Below, one piece after another: positions 32,601-44,013 of a stretch of DNA of 64,000 nucleotides. The stretch spans positions 46,254,381 through 46,318,380 of the forward strand of contig NC_087065.1 of the NCBI RefSeq assembly GCF_963678635.1. The letters are read 5' to 3'. The notes under the pieces were generated by a model. The model had not been told where the DNA came from and made no database searches. It saw only the letters and a list, made by a program, of their open reading frames with translations. The translations under genes and the position numbers were made by a program. Position 1 is the first letter of the stretch. Each line of letters begins with the position of its first letter. This DNA comes from Symsagittifera roscoffensis (lineage: Eukaryota; Xenacoelomorpha; Acoela; Convolutidae).

Positions 32601-35230
32601 TCGAAAGATATTGTTCTCTTGAGCTCAATTTTGAAAAGATATTTCACCTGTGATCATTTTTCGTAAAGTTGCGGTGGTTTAAAGATTGCCATTTTTGCCA
32701 ATTTGGGACAATTAACGCGCGATATATTTCGCGCTATTAACGCGTAAGCGGAGAGTTAATCCGTCTTAGAAATCGTTTCAAATTGGTTAAAAGAAATAAT
32801 TTGCCATAATTGGTTTGTTACAAGGAGCGAAATCTATCCTTTTGTACTTTATATGGCGTCTGGGGGGGATGATTTTCATTAAAAAATCTCACATTAAAAA
32901 AAAATTTTCTTTTGTTTTATTTCATTGAATTCTTTAACGTTATTACTGCTCCATAAACCTTAAAAGGCGATCGGAACATTCAGGGCTTCGCCCTGATACG
33001 AGCAGTCTTGTTGTTCCGACTTTCGATACGAAAGTAACGGAATATTTGTGCTCGGGGTGGGGTTTTTTTTCTTCAGACAAATTTCGACTTTTTAACTAGC
33101 CATTTTTGACCGAACTTTTTTATATCATTCGAAAGGTATTGTTGTCTTGAGCTTAAATTTGAAAAAATATTTCACCTGTGATTGTTTTTCATAAAGTTAT
33201 GGGGGTTTAAAGATTGCCATTTTGGCCAATTTGGGACAATTAACGCGCGATATACTTCGAGCTATTAACGCGTAAACGAGATTTAATCCGTCTTAGAAAT
33301 TTTTCCAAATTGGTTCAAGGAAGCTTATATGCCTTAATTGATTTGTTAAAAGGAGCAAAATCTATCACTTAGTACTTATTATGACGTGTGGGAAGATGAT
33401 TTTAAAAAAAAATTTAGAAAAAAAATTCATTTTTTTTGCATTTAATTTTTTTATGTTATTACTGCTCCATAAAACTTAAAAAGCAGTCGGAACATTCAGG
33501 GCTTCGCCCTGATCCGAGCAGTCTTGTTTCATTTATAATTGAACACAGGGAACAAAAATTACAACTTAATAAAAGCTCATACGAAAAGATGGACGAGAAA
33601 GCTTAAAAAAATGAAACCAAGTTCTGAAACACTTATGACTCTTACTTGCCACATGCCCTCATGTAACCCGGCCATAGATTGCACAGTTGTGTGAACTGCT
33701 GGTCGTTTATGATTGTATACTTATTTGTCTTGCCACTCCGGTACAGTCTAGGTTCTACCAAACACACCAGAGCCGCAGTAGATCGCAGTATCTTCAGGCC
33801 ACATCCTACCCACTTCGAATGGGAGGAAACTATCTGAAAAAAAGCAAGCAATTTTCGGCTACTTCTTCGAGTGTGCATCAAAGGAAGGACTCTAAGAATA
33901 TGGTTTTTCCAAAAACATCTCTAAAGGTGGTTTTCGTCAACCTCAGCAAAGGTTTGAGATCTTTTACAGAAGTATTAGTTGGCAGCAGTTTTTTTTAAAA
34001 ATGTCTTTAAAATATTTTTAAATTGACTTATTAGTATCGAGCTTGGATTCATCAAACTGAAAGAAGCAAACAACATCAAAACTGTGAAAACGTGCAAAAT
34101 ACCCCTACCAATGCAAAAATGTGTGCATTTGTATTGATAGTACAGGCGTCGAAGCTGTATGTCTCTCCAGGGTATATGTATAGGGGCATGTACGTCTGCA
34201 CCCAATATTCAACTGCCATATCCGACAATTTCTGCGCCAGGTAAGTCTGATTGCGTAATTGGATGTTATCGAAACAGGCGACGAGCATTCCAAAAGGAGA
34301 AGGATCGCTAACAGATATTGATTCAGAAGGAATAGGTGGAAAATTGAAAACTTATGTGCTCAAAGACTGTTTGAGAAAAAGCAAAATTTAACTTTGAGGA
34401 TACCTGGAGGGTGGAATTTTATTTGGTCAAAACTTTTTAAATGTAGATTGTTACATGCGGCACAATCATTTTTGCTAGGTTAGAATCTTAGTCTTCTGAA
34501 AAATATCAAAAAATTATTTTGGTCTCCAATAAAAATGTAAATAAAATCTTGCGAAAATCCATCACGCAGGTGAATGTAAATCAAACCCTGCTTAACTTCA
34601 AGTATTATTCGATCTAGTTTCCCAATCAGAAATTTGCTCAATTTTCTAGCCAGCCCAAGTGTTTGCTTATACTGAAATGCGACATTTTTCTAAGAACTTA
34701 TTTTAAAATCTCAGGAAAAATGTTATCTGAATGAATATGAGCCTGATTTTGTCATGACACTGTGTTGCACTTCCTCCGCTCGTGATGATATTTTGAGCTC
34801 GATTGTACGCATCGTAAGCTTAGAAAAACGAATAATTGGTGACTTTTGTTATTAACTGAAAATTTTCTGCTTTCAAAGTTTCAAAATCTTTGACAAGGAT
34901 TTGTGATTATTGATAGTCAAAGTTTTGTAATTAAAAATCTGCCAATTACAAACAAAAGTGGATGGTTTTTCGAATAGTTTGAAAATATACAAAATTTTGG
35001 CTGTTTCTTTTCACACTGACACCCTAAAACTAATCGACAGCCTAAAATTCTTACAGAACTCCATCTTTGCAGTCAAAAGAGTTGCGCCTGCCTTCGCTCG
35101 AAATGAGTTGAAAGCCTCGATACTAATAGCATGAACAAGTTGAACCCACTCGTCTAATGGCAATGAAGAAGAGGCGGCGTCGGTGAGATAATTGATTTCT
35201 GACCTATACTTTCCACCAGATGAACTACCG
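29650..35230 (-). CDS. Unrecognised multi-exon gene (at least five exons), partial model
   Basis: Minus-strand exons in transcription order: 35230-35055, 34818-34761, 34307-34109, 33833-33646 and 29750-29650. Each has an AG acceptor and GT donor, and all successive phases match (1, 2, 0 and 2 at the four junctions). The small second exon has the weakest donor. Composition is ordinary soluble protein: LPLDEWVQLVHAISIEAFNS; NRAQNIITSGGSA; DPSPFGMLVACFDNIQLRNQ; MAVEYWVQTYMPLYIYPGET; KWVGCGLKILRSTAALVCLV; IINDQQFTQLCNLWPGYM; PGCSYVEVKPSEVLPIDDKS. First and last exons are not located: the first listed exon begins, and the last ends, inside a codon. I do not recognise the family. A 3.9-kb intron holds SINE and rolling-circle repeats. 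Confidence 0.62.
30093..30150 (+). repeat. 30-bp tandem duplication
   Basis: Two copies of TTGCATCGGAGTGGTTGCTG plus CTCAAA, period 30, identical through the core. Confidence 0.85.
30790..31870. repeat. Dispersed TTTGCGGAATCC motif cluster with an 18-bp palindrome
   Basis: GTAAGCGGAATCCGCAAA (30900-30917) is perfectly inverted at 30961-30978, enclosing two further degenerate copies (GTAAGTGGAATTCGCAAA). Related GGAATCC/GGATTCC words recur to about 31830 (for example near 31670, 31745, 31800 and 31826). No coding sense. Confidence 0.6.
31990..32165 (-). mobile_element. tRNA-derived SINE-like sequence
   Basis: Read on the minus strand from about 32155, it resembles a degenerate tRNA: GTCGTGGCTGAAAGGACAAG (A-box region, TGGCTGAAAGG), an anticodon-arm-like GACTTTAAACACGAAGGTC, then GAGAAATCGATTCCTACC (B-box region). 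GC-rich unrelated sequence follows, as in SINE bodies. It lies in an intron of the unrecognised minus-strand gene. A decayed tRNA pseudogene is the alternative. Confidence 0.45.
32482..33010 (+). mobile_element. Helentron-like repeat, tandem copy 1
   Basis: It starts TTGTTCCGACTTTCGATA and ends with the hairpin CAGGGCTTCGCCCTG, then ATACGAGCAGTCTTG. Its end abuts the start of the next copy with no spacer. Confidence 0.82.
33011..33526 (+). mobile_element. Helentron-like repeat, tandem copy 2
   Basis: Clearest example of the family. TGTTCCGACT at 33012-33021 is the inverse of AGTCGGAACA at 33485-33494. The latter is followed by a 6-bp-stem hairpin (33497-33511) and about 15 more bases to the 3' end. 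No ORF. The head-to-tail junction with copy 1 fits rolling-circle replication. Confidence 0.85.
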
Positions 35231-35752
35231 CTGCAAGCAGATCAATCAAAACTCAGTCAAAACATAAGAAAAAAACAGATGCAAGTTTATATAAAGGCGA
35301 GGGGTAACGCGCGCCAAAAAAAAATTACTGGCCAAAAACTTTCAGAATCTTCCCAAAAAACAGCGTTTTTGACTAGTTTTTTTTTCTTCAAAAACTCGAG
35401 AGCTCAAAAACGGGAGAAATCGAAATGCAATTTGGTCGACTCAAAAAAGGTCAACAATTTTTTTTTGAAAACCCACCCCTCAATAACATCCTAGATTCGC
35501 TCCCTGAAAGTGAGTAATGCTTCAACCAGGCAACCTGCTTTTCAAAATTTTGACGACGAACCTGTTTTGGTTTTTTTTTTCATCGTTTTGATCATACCAG
35601 CTACTTGTTTTTTCGATCCTACTGATATTTCTAAGATCATGATAGTTCGGAAAAAGGACTCCCAGATCATTAAAACAGAAAAACACTAAAATACTATATT
35701 TGGGAGCTGTCATTTTTGAGAAAACAGACTATATTGTGACTCAATTATTTAA

Positions 35753-36115
35753 CTACGAGTCGAACTTTGATCGATCGCTGATGTTTTGGGTGTAGTTTGG
35801 GCCAACTTGATTCGGAGAAGCAACAAGTCCTCTTGGGTCTCTTAAAGTGAAAGTTTTGTTTGAAAGTGATCTTCCGGTTTTGACATTTTCAGCAGAGGAG
35901 ATTGTCCTGTAAAAATAAGGCTCTTAAGCATAAAACTGTGTTTCGATTAGGATGAAGTTAACTTCTACTTACAGTTTGCCCTGAAAGCGCGTGAAAATAG
36001 CTATGATAATCAATGTTTTATACATCAATATCAATGTCGAGTTTTTGTTAGAACTTAATTCTTTGTGATTAGGAAAGTGCGGTCCGAGCGAATGACTTCT
36101 ATATTTTGGCGACAT
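35753..36115 (-). CDS. Small two-exon gene, possibly secreted peptide
   Basis: Exon 1 (36115-35973) begins at ATG and ends AAACT/GTAAGT in phase 2. A 66-bp intron ends TATTTTTACAG. Exon 2 (35906-35753) begins in the matching phase and stops at TAG. The product is about 99 residues. An internal Met (36025) starts MYKTLIIIAIFTRFQG, which looks like a signal peptide or signal anchor; if used, the product is about 69 residues. The remainder is polar (SSAENVKTGRSLSNKTF, LRDPRGLVASPNQVGPNYTQ, N-glycosylation sites NKT and NYT). No Cys and no known family. The consensus splice sites and phase match are the main support. Confidence 0.55.
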
Positions 36116-36298
36116 AAGAGAACTAAGGTTGACTTTGATGAGTTAAGTTTGAAAACAGCAAAAAAGTTATACCAGTTTACTAGAACGGAAAAAAGAACAT
36201 CTCATTAAGGAGTACATAATTCACAATGTGATTAATATTCAATAATCAGCCACAAAATCTGAATATATCTTTAATTCATTGGAGATAATAAAAAACAA

Positions 36299-36823
36299 CA
36301 AGACTGCTCGTATCAGGGCGAAGCCCTGAATGTTCCGGTTGCTTTTTAAGGTTTATGGAGCAGTAATAACATTAAAAAATTCAAAATAAAAAAAAAATAA
36401 AAATTTTTTTTCTAAAATTTGAAATTTTTTATGAAAATCATCCCCCACACGCCATATAAAGTACAAAAGGATAGATTTCGCTCCTTGTAACAAAACAACT
36501 AGGGTAAATGAGCTTCTTTTAACCAATTTGGAACGATTTCCAAGACGGATTAACTCTCCGCTTACGCGTTACTAGCGCGAAATATATGGCGCGTTAATTG
36601 TCCCAAATTTGCCAAAATTGCAATCTTTAAACCCCCGTAACTTTACGAAAAATGATCACAGGTGAAATATCTTTTCAAATTTGAGCTCAAGACAACAAAA
36701 CCTTTTGAATGATATAAAAAAATTGTCAAAAATGGCTAGTTAAAAAGTCGAAATTTGTCTGAAGAAAAAAAACCCACCCCGAGCACAAATATTCCGTTAC
36801 TTTCGTATCGAAAGTCGGAACAA
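36299..36823 (-). mobile_element. Helentron-like repeat
   Basis: Complete reverse copy from CAAGACTGCTCGTATCAGGG (with hairpin) to CGAAAGTCGGAACAA. Confidence 0.82.
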
Positions 36824-37410
36824 AAATAAGTATGTTTGAGAATTGACTGAATTTTTTTCTACGCAAAATAAGCACAAAAACCTCAAATGACAAAAAGTAT
36901 ATTTCATATCGAAGTTGTTTCAGCGATAAGCTCTTACAGTGATGTGTGGCGAATTTAGAAAAACTCGTCGTGAAATTAGACATTTTATAAACTGCGTTTT
37001 TGTTCCAGTTTTCCTAGTAGGTGAGGAATATTTATACCGGGAGTGATTTTTGTTCCAAATTTCAAAGAGAACGAATTATTTACGCTCGGTTTGGTTTTTT
37101 ATTCAGTCAATTTTCGCCGATCGAAATAACAGTTTTCAACAAAATTTTTATGCCGTTCTAAAGATATTTCACTTCTGATCAAATTTTGTAAGACTCTGGG
37201 GGCTTGCAAATTGTCAAATTGCAAAAATTCTGGACAAAAAATTCAAAGCTAAACTATGTTTTTGAGTTCGTAACGTTATATCGTGTTTTAACTACTTTCA
37301 TTTAGCAGCGTTTGGGTTTTTGTCCGGCACATCTGACGCCAAGTTAGTCTCCATTTTTGTATTACATAGAGGCAAATTAAATCCAAACGTTTGTTTTTCT
37401 AAGACTAAAA

Positions 37411-37946
37411 CAAGACTGCTTGTATCAGGGCGAAGCCCTGGAAGTTCCGACTGCCTTTGAACGTTTATGGAGCAGTAATAACATTAAAAAAATAAATGAA
37501 AAATTATAAAATGAAAAACTTTTTTTCTAAAATTTGAAAACTTTTCTATGAAAATCATCCGCCCACATGCCATATAAAGTACAAAACCATAGATTGCGCT
37601 CCTTACAACAAATCAATTATGGCGAATAAGCTTCTTTCAACCAATTTGGAACGATTTCTAAGACGGATTAAATCTCCGCTTACGCGTTAATAGCGCGAAA
37701 TATATCGCGCGTAAATTGTCCCAAATTGGTCAAAATGGCAAACTTTAAAGCCTCATAACTTTACAAAAAATGATCACAGGTGAAATATCTTTTCAAATTT
37801 AAGCTCAGGACAACAATAGCTTTCGACTGATATTAAAAAAATTCCGTCAAAAATGGCTAGTTAAAAAGTCCAAAATTTGTCTGAAGAAAAAAAAACCCAC
37901 CCCGAGCACAAAAATTCCGTTACTTTCGTATCGAAAGTCGGAACAA
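37411..37946 (-). mobile_element. Helentron-like repeat
   Basis: Full reverse copy in tandem unit 1, with hairpin CAGGGCGAAGCCCTG near its 3' end (left on the + strand). Confidence 0.82.
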
Positions 37947-38535
37947 AAATAAGTATTTTTAAGAATTGACTGAGTTTTTTTTCTACGCAAAATAAGCACA
38001 AAAACCTCAAATGACAAAATGTATATTTCATATCGAAGTTGTTTCAGCGATAAGCTCTTACAGTGATGTGTGGCGAATTTAGAAAAACTCGTCGAGAAAT
38101 TAGACATTTTATAAACTGCGTTTTTTGTTCCAGTTTTCCTAGTAGGTGAGGAATATTTACACCGGGAGTGATTTTTGTTCCGAATTTCAAAGAGAACGAA
38201 AAATTTACGCTCGGTTTGGTTTTTTATTCAGTCAGTTTTCGCCGATCGAAATAACAGTTTTCAACAAAATTTTTATGCCGTTCTAAAGATATTTCACTTC
38301 TGATCAATTTTTGTAAGAGTCTGGGGGCTTGCAAATTGTCAAATTGCTCAAATTCTGGACAAAAAATTCAAAGCTAAACTATGTTTTTGAGTTCGTAAAG
38401 TTATATCGTGTTTTAACTACTTTCATTTAGCAGCGTTTGGGTTTTTGTCCGGCACATCTGACGCCAAGTTATTCTCCATTTTTGTATTACATAGAGACAA
38501 ATTAAATCAAAACGTTTGTGTTTCTAAAACCAAAA

Positions 38536-39069
38536 CGAGACTGCTCGTATCAGGGCGAAGCACTGGAAGTTCCGACTGCCTTTGAACGTTTATGGAGCAG
38601 TAATAACATTAAAAAAATAAATGAAAAATTATAAAATGAAAAACTTTTTTTCCAAAATTTGAAAACTTTTCTATAAAAATCATCCCCCACACGCCATATA
38701 AAGTAAAAAAACAATAGATTTCGCTCCTTACAACAAATCAATTATGGCGATTAAGCTTCTTTCAACCAATTTGGAACGATTTCTAAGACGGATTAAATCT
38801 CCGCTTACGCGTTAATAGCGCGAAATACATCGCGCGTAAATTGTCCCAAATTGGTCAAAATGGCAAACTTTAATTCCTCTTAACTTTACAAAAAATGATC
38901 ACAGGTGAAATATTTTTTCAAATTTAGGCTCAGGACAACAATAGCTTTCGACTGATATTTAAAAAATTCCGTCAAAAATGGCTAGTTAAAAAGTCCAAAA
39001 TTTGTCTGAAGAAAAAAAAACCTACCCCGAGCACAAATATTCCGTTACTTTCGTATCGAAACTCGGAAA
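38536..39069 (-). mobile_element. Helentron-like repeat
   Basis: Full reverse copy in tandem unit 2. One hairpin base differs (GAAGCACTG) and the 5' end is slightly decayed (CGAAACTCGGAAAAA). Confidence 0.8.
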
Positions 39070-41091
39070 AATAATCACTGTTCTAGTGAATTGGTCGCGT
39101 GCTCCCAAAATGAGTGGGAGCGCGCGATATTTGACACTAATTTGCTTATAAACATCAAATTGTAAACAGTCATTTCGGTTCAATCGCCTCAGAGCGACGT
39201 TTAGTTAAGCTCGTTAAAGAGCAAGTTGTTGTGGTGGCATACACGAACTGAATCACCAATTATAGTTCTGACTACTGAAAACGGGAAGGAAATATGTATT
39301 TTGGTTTATTTTAGTTTTTCATTTCCTTTTTTGTTTTCCACGCAAAATCAACTGCTACATACAGTCATTGGTCTGGGTTCAGTGATATAACAAATAAAAG
39401 TCCTTTCAGTCCCCTGATTTGAATAAAATTGAAAAACTTGTTAAGCGTTTTCCCAGAGTTGAGAAAAACCGGTTTGAAAATTTTGATTCTATTTTCGAGC
39501 GAGTAAAGCGATCGAGTAACAACCCTTATACGAATATTTATTGTTATTTAGATATTTAGACTGAAACCAATTCAATTCACGAGAAAACTTTTTTTAAATT
39601 GTAATAATGTGTTTTTCTACTGAAATAATTTTTTCCTTAAAAGTAAGATAATTGTGTAAAAAAAAAAGAAAAAAAAAATGTTTTTCAAAAAATTTTTTTT
39701 TCACTTTTTGTTTGTCAATTTTTAGAAAACAGGTGTTGCGGATTATGTCCAATCACTGAGTTCTTACGTTTTTACAATTCTCCAATAGCACACTCGCTAA
39801 AAATGAGTTAAAAAAGCAGAAAAAATTTGAATTTTTAGAATGTTCACAAAAAAATGGTTGGAATATAATGTGCTACGAGCACAACAACCAACTACCCCTA
39901 ATTTTAAAAAAAAATTGTCTTTTTGAAAAAATTCTATCAGCTTCTTAATTCGGAGGAGCTAAGTTTTTCTAGTAGTTATTAAAAAAAAGGAATAAATTGT
40001 TTAAAAAGCCTATATTTGAGAAAAAAATTATGTTTTTTTGGAAGTTATGGGATTTAAAGATAGCCGGTTTGGCACAAAACACGCGCGATATAGTTTGTGG
40101 CAATCACTCATAAACAGCAATTTATACCTCTTGGAATTGTTTCTAAAGTGAAATGGGGCGAGCTCATATATATATATATATTGTTATATATATATTTTTT
40201 GCAACAAGCAAGATATATCACTTTCATTAGCGTGTGGGATGGTGATTTTCAAAAACATGTTTGATTTTTTTTTCATGTTTTTCAACCCGATTTCTCAAAA
40301 AGAACACTAATTTGTATTAAGCACCGTCGAAACAATAATTTCCTGACACGAGAAGTCTTGTCTGTTTTTGCTATCTATATTTTCGGTATTAACTATTTTA
40401 CGCTCTTAGAAAAAAGTCCACATACTTCTGTGTTTTATTTCACGATGAAGCTAGCTTAGTCTAGCTAAATCGTTAATAGAAACGTTTCATCTCATCCTCC
40501 CCTAATTTGAAGCTTTGAACTTGTTTGATTTTTGTTGAAAGATTTATTGAACAAAAGTTGACACTTCAAATGTTATTAGTTGCTAAAAAACAGGAGAAAA
40601 AAAATGGGTCTAGGGCAACAAATCGACGAGTCTTCAAGCCGAAGGGACTTCAAGCCGACATTAAAACTTTACAAGCACCTTAAAACGCTATTTTATCATC
40701 TGTAAAAAAATTGTTTCTTAAAATTTTGGCAAGTTTAGTCCATGATAAGCGTTATTCATGACAATTCACCACTTGTGATTGAAATACATAAATTAAAAAC
40801 ATGAAAAAAGCCCTCAACCATGTTTTACTTTTCAACTTTCCGAAACATCATTTGGAGGCTTTAATTGTATGTAAACGCCAATAACTAGTGAAGAAAGATC
40901 ATGAAATTCAGAAATTCTTTAAAAAAAGTTTTCAAATTATTCATATTTCTTTTTATAAGGAACTATTCGGCTTGAAGTCCCTAATTTTATATTTTGGCTT
41001 GAAGTGCCGTCGACTTGATGTCCGGCATCCAATCAATTTTTATCGAGCTCGTCAAAACCATCATTTTGTGGTCAGATATCACAAAGACTGA
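39070..41091. other. Noncoding
   Basis: AT-rich. It includes a GC hairpin (GCTCCCA...TGGGAGC near 39103-39125), a diverged + oriented rolling-circle repeat (about 40040-40360, ending GACACGAGAAGTCTTG) and a short (AT)n tract at 40168-40195. No gene seen. Confidence 0.5.
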
Positions 41092-42360
41092 CCGCACCGG
41101 AGTTCCCTGGATAATAATCGATTATAATGGAAAAACGTTGTCTAAAATGTTTTCATTATAACCCATTATTGGGGCAAGTTAAGACCGCAAAATCGATTAT
41201 ATTGTCATAATAATCGATTATTTTCGTAAAAACACAAACCATTAAAATCCATTATAATAGATTATAATCAATTTAAAATCTTTTATATTAGATTATAATC
41301 CAAATAAAATCCATCATAATTGATTATAACGGATTATAGTCTATACAATTTTTTACAGAATCATTTGCAAAACTGGTATTATTTTTTTGGCGTTAATCAC
41401 GGCCTACACGCAATCTAAACTTAATCGAATTAACCCCTCCCCACTTTGCCCCCCATCCGCGTTTGCCCAAATCCCCTCCCCCCACTCCCCTACGTTTCTC
41501 TCTACGTCCACCCCCATGTTTGCTAAATTTATACCCAACCCCCCCAAGCTACAGTCCCCCCCGTTTGCTTATCAATTTCAACGGGGACGGGTGAGAGAGT
41601 ATACTCAGTTGCCCTCACGCCCACATTTTTACATTCCCCCACGTTCAGTAAACGGCGGGGGGGGACTAAAAAGGGGGGTTAATTTGAGGAGGGGTAAACT
41701 TTGGGAGGGGTGGGGTGTAAATCATAATCACCCTCCCCAAAGTCTACCAACTACCACTAAATAAAAACCCCCATAAAGGGGCGAATGGCAGTTGTGGTTA
41801 ACTGGCAGGAAGGTGGGGGGGGGGGGTTGATGGAAACGGGGGGGGGGGGCTGCGAGGTGGGTGTGAACAGGGATGAAAATGGGGGGGGGGGGGTGGGGGT
41901 GGTAAACGGGGGGGGGGTGGTAAACGGGGGTTTGTAAACAGTGACGAAAACGAGGGGGGACAGGGAGGGGTAAACGAGATAGATAAGACAAAAGTTACAA
42001 AAATTTAAAAGTGAAATGTAACATTTTATGAAACCTAATAAAACAACTGCACTAAACAGGAAATGCGATAACTTTGGAAAAACTTATAAGTATCATGACT
42101 AACTTCTTGAAAAAAATCCATTATAGTTGATTATAACCGATTATAAGCTATTATATTGGCATAAAAAATATACGAAATGCAATCCATTTATAATGGATTA
42201 TAATCGATTATAATCGATTATAATTGATTATATTGTATAAAAAATAAAGGATTGTAATACATTTTTAATCGCGATTATAATCGATTATTATCCAAATTTA
42301 TTGAGACAGACCACGAAAATTCAATATAATTGATTATTATCCATGGAACTCCAATGCGGG
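41092..42360. mobile_element. MITE built of AATCGATTATAATC palindromes with C-rich/G-rich core
   Basis: Left end CCGCACCGGAGTTCCCTGGA pairs with the inverted right end CCCGCATTGGAGTTCCATGG, and both continue ATAATAATC. Between them are degenerate arrays of (AATCGATTATAATGG)-like words (41110-41340 and 42115-42340). Inside is a 550-bp core that is C-rich on its left half and G-rich on its right half (41420-41960). Confidence 0.65.
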
Positions 42361-42749
42361 TGGAAGATTAGGTTTCAATTTCGTAATTTCGACTACAGGT
42401 TTTTGGGTTTAAATTTTTTTTATGAGATTGATCGATTTGGTTAAAACCTTAAATATAACATTTATACACGAGTTGAAAACAATGACGTGCACTTCGATAG
42501 TTTTGGTGTCTAACTGAAGCATCAACTCATAGACTTGATCAATTGTTTAATTTTTGTTCATGAGCATTGGAGCCGAGTTTTTTTTGGTTTCTCCCTTCAA
42601 GTAAATGAAAATTTATTTCAATCTTTTTGCCTTGAGTTTCAGTTTTTTCGAACATCTCAACCTAACATAATTGAAATCGAGTGCAAACATGAGCCAATTC
42701 AGATTAGCTTGCGAACGAATTCGACTGGGCTGCATGGGAGTTCGGCTTA
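42361..42749. other. Noncoding spacer between two MITEs
   Basis: AT-rich, with no supported feature. Confidence 0.4.
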
Positions 42750-43887
42750 CCCGCACTGACAGACATGGTTTCAGGTCGATTTAAATCGATTTTAAATCAA
42801 TCCAAATCGCTTAATGATGTACATTTTACGAACTTAAATGGATTTCAAATCGATTTAAATCGATCTTTCTTGAAAATTTTGGATCGATTCAAGTGTCTAA
42901 AAATCGATTTAAATCGATTTGGATGGAATTTCCAACTCACTAAAATCCATCCGAATCTCACTTAAATCCATCAAAATCTCACTTAAATCCATTTTAAATC
43001 GATTTAATTCGATCTTTCTTAAAAATTTTGGATCGATTCAAGTGTCTAAAAAATCGATTTAAATCGATTTGGATAGATTTTGCGACTCACTAAAATCCAT
43101 CTGAATCTCACTTGAACCCATCAGAATCACACTTAATTCCTTAATTCCATTTTAAATCGATTTTTTGCTAACATGCTACTTAAAAAAATAATTGAAATAT
43201 TTTAGTCTTAATTTTTTTCAAATAAAACACACGTGCCAGATGTTTTAGAAGTCAAGAAAAAAATGTCAATTTGAATCAGATTTTGAGCTCCAAAATAAAA
43301 ACAGTAAAATCATCGAAAAGCATCATTGTAAGTAAATCAGATCTTGGGCAAAAACCAATGTAGCGAATGAAGAAATTAATCAATATAAACAGATTTCAAC
43401 CTAAAAAAATGCAAAAAAGTTACTCAAAAATTCTTTGGACCTTTTAAAATATGGATTGTATCACAACCGAGAGGGCCTTAAAATGATGTTCAAAACCAGC
43501 ATAAAAAGTAAAAAAAATCTAACGCTTACATGAACTCAATTTTTTCTTCATTTTCAGTTGTTGCACTGATGAGGGGGACAGTTTTACAAGCATTTCAGTA
43601 AGTTTTGGTATCTGTAATGACACGTAACAAAAGTTTTCATTTTTTTTTCAATCATTCAAAAATTAGGTCAAATTTAAGATCCATTCGGAATCGGTTTAAT
43701 ATCGACTGGAATCGATCTTTTTAGCGTTGAATTTAAATCGTTTTTCCTCGATTCAAACTCGATGCAAATCGATCTGAATTTTTTCTTTTCGATCAACTTA
43801 CTTTTTTACATTTTAAAACAATTCAAATTTAATCTGCATACTTTTTTCATACTAAAATCAATCTAAATCCATTTTTTGGAGTGCGGG
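42750..43887. mobile_element. TA-flanked MITE with AAATCGATTTAAATC arrays
   Basis: TA flanks CCCGCACT at the left and AGTGCGGG at the right (42748-42749 and 43888-43889), giving perfect 8-bp terminal inverted repeats and a TA duplication, as in Tc1/mariner-type elements. Both shoulders carry tandem words such as TTTAAATCGATTTAAATCGA. The terminal CCCGCA motif is shared with the neighbour at 41092-42360. Confidence 0.65.
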
Positions 43888-44013
43888 TACTCATGTAATA
43901 TTACCAGCTGTTCTAAACAACGGAGCCTCTAATACCAGAAAAACTAAATTAAAAATAACGTAACTCAAAAGACCAAAGACCGAGCAAACGACCTTGAAAC
44001 GATCGCTACGATT

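Larger units (their letters stand above)
36821..39069. repeat. Two direct copies of a 1123-bp unit
   Basis: CAAAAATAAG at 36821 recurs at 37944, and the following 1.1 kb is repeated with small differences. Each unit is a diverged + oriented family relative (GTTCCAAATTTCAAAGAGAACG type, about 37050-37400 and 38180-38530) followed by a full reverse Helentron-like copy. Confidence 0.85.

Noticed and set aside
33497..33511. Recurring CAGGGCTTCGCCCTG hairpins considered as CRISPR or terminators
   Set aside because: They occur once per 0.53-kb element at a fixed place near its end, without spacer arrays, in an intron-bearing eukaryotic genome.
33687..33998. 103-codon + ORF
   Set aside because: Lies opposite a well-supported minus-strand exon with good splice sites; treated as its shadow.
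36726..38107. Two near-identical minus-strand ORFs (36726-36983 and 37847-38107)
   Set aside because: They are the same repeat DNA in the 1123-bp tandem units and carry Helentron-like ends, so their similarity reflects duplication, not coding.
41387..41991. ORFs over the C-rich and G-rich tracts
   Set aside because: Composition is forced by homopolymer runs; no codon-like pattern and no splice sites.
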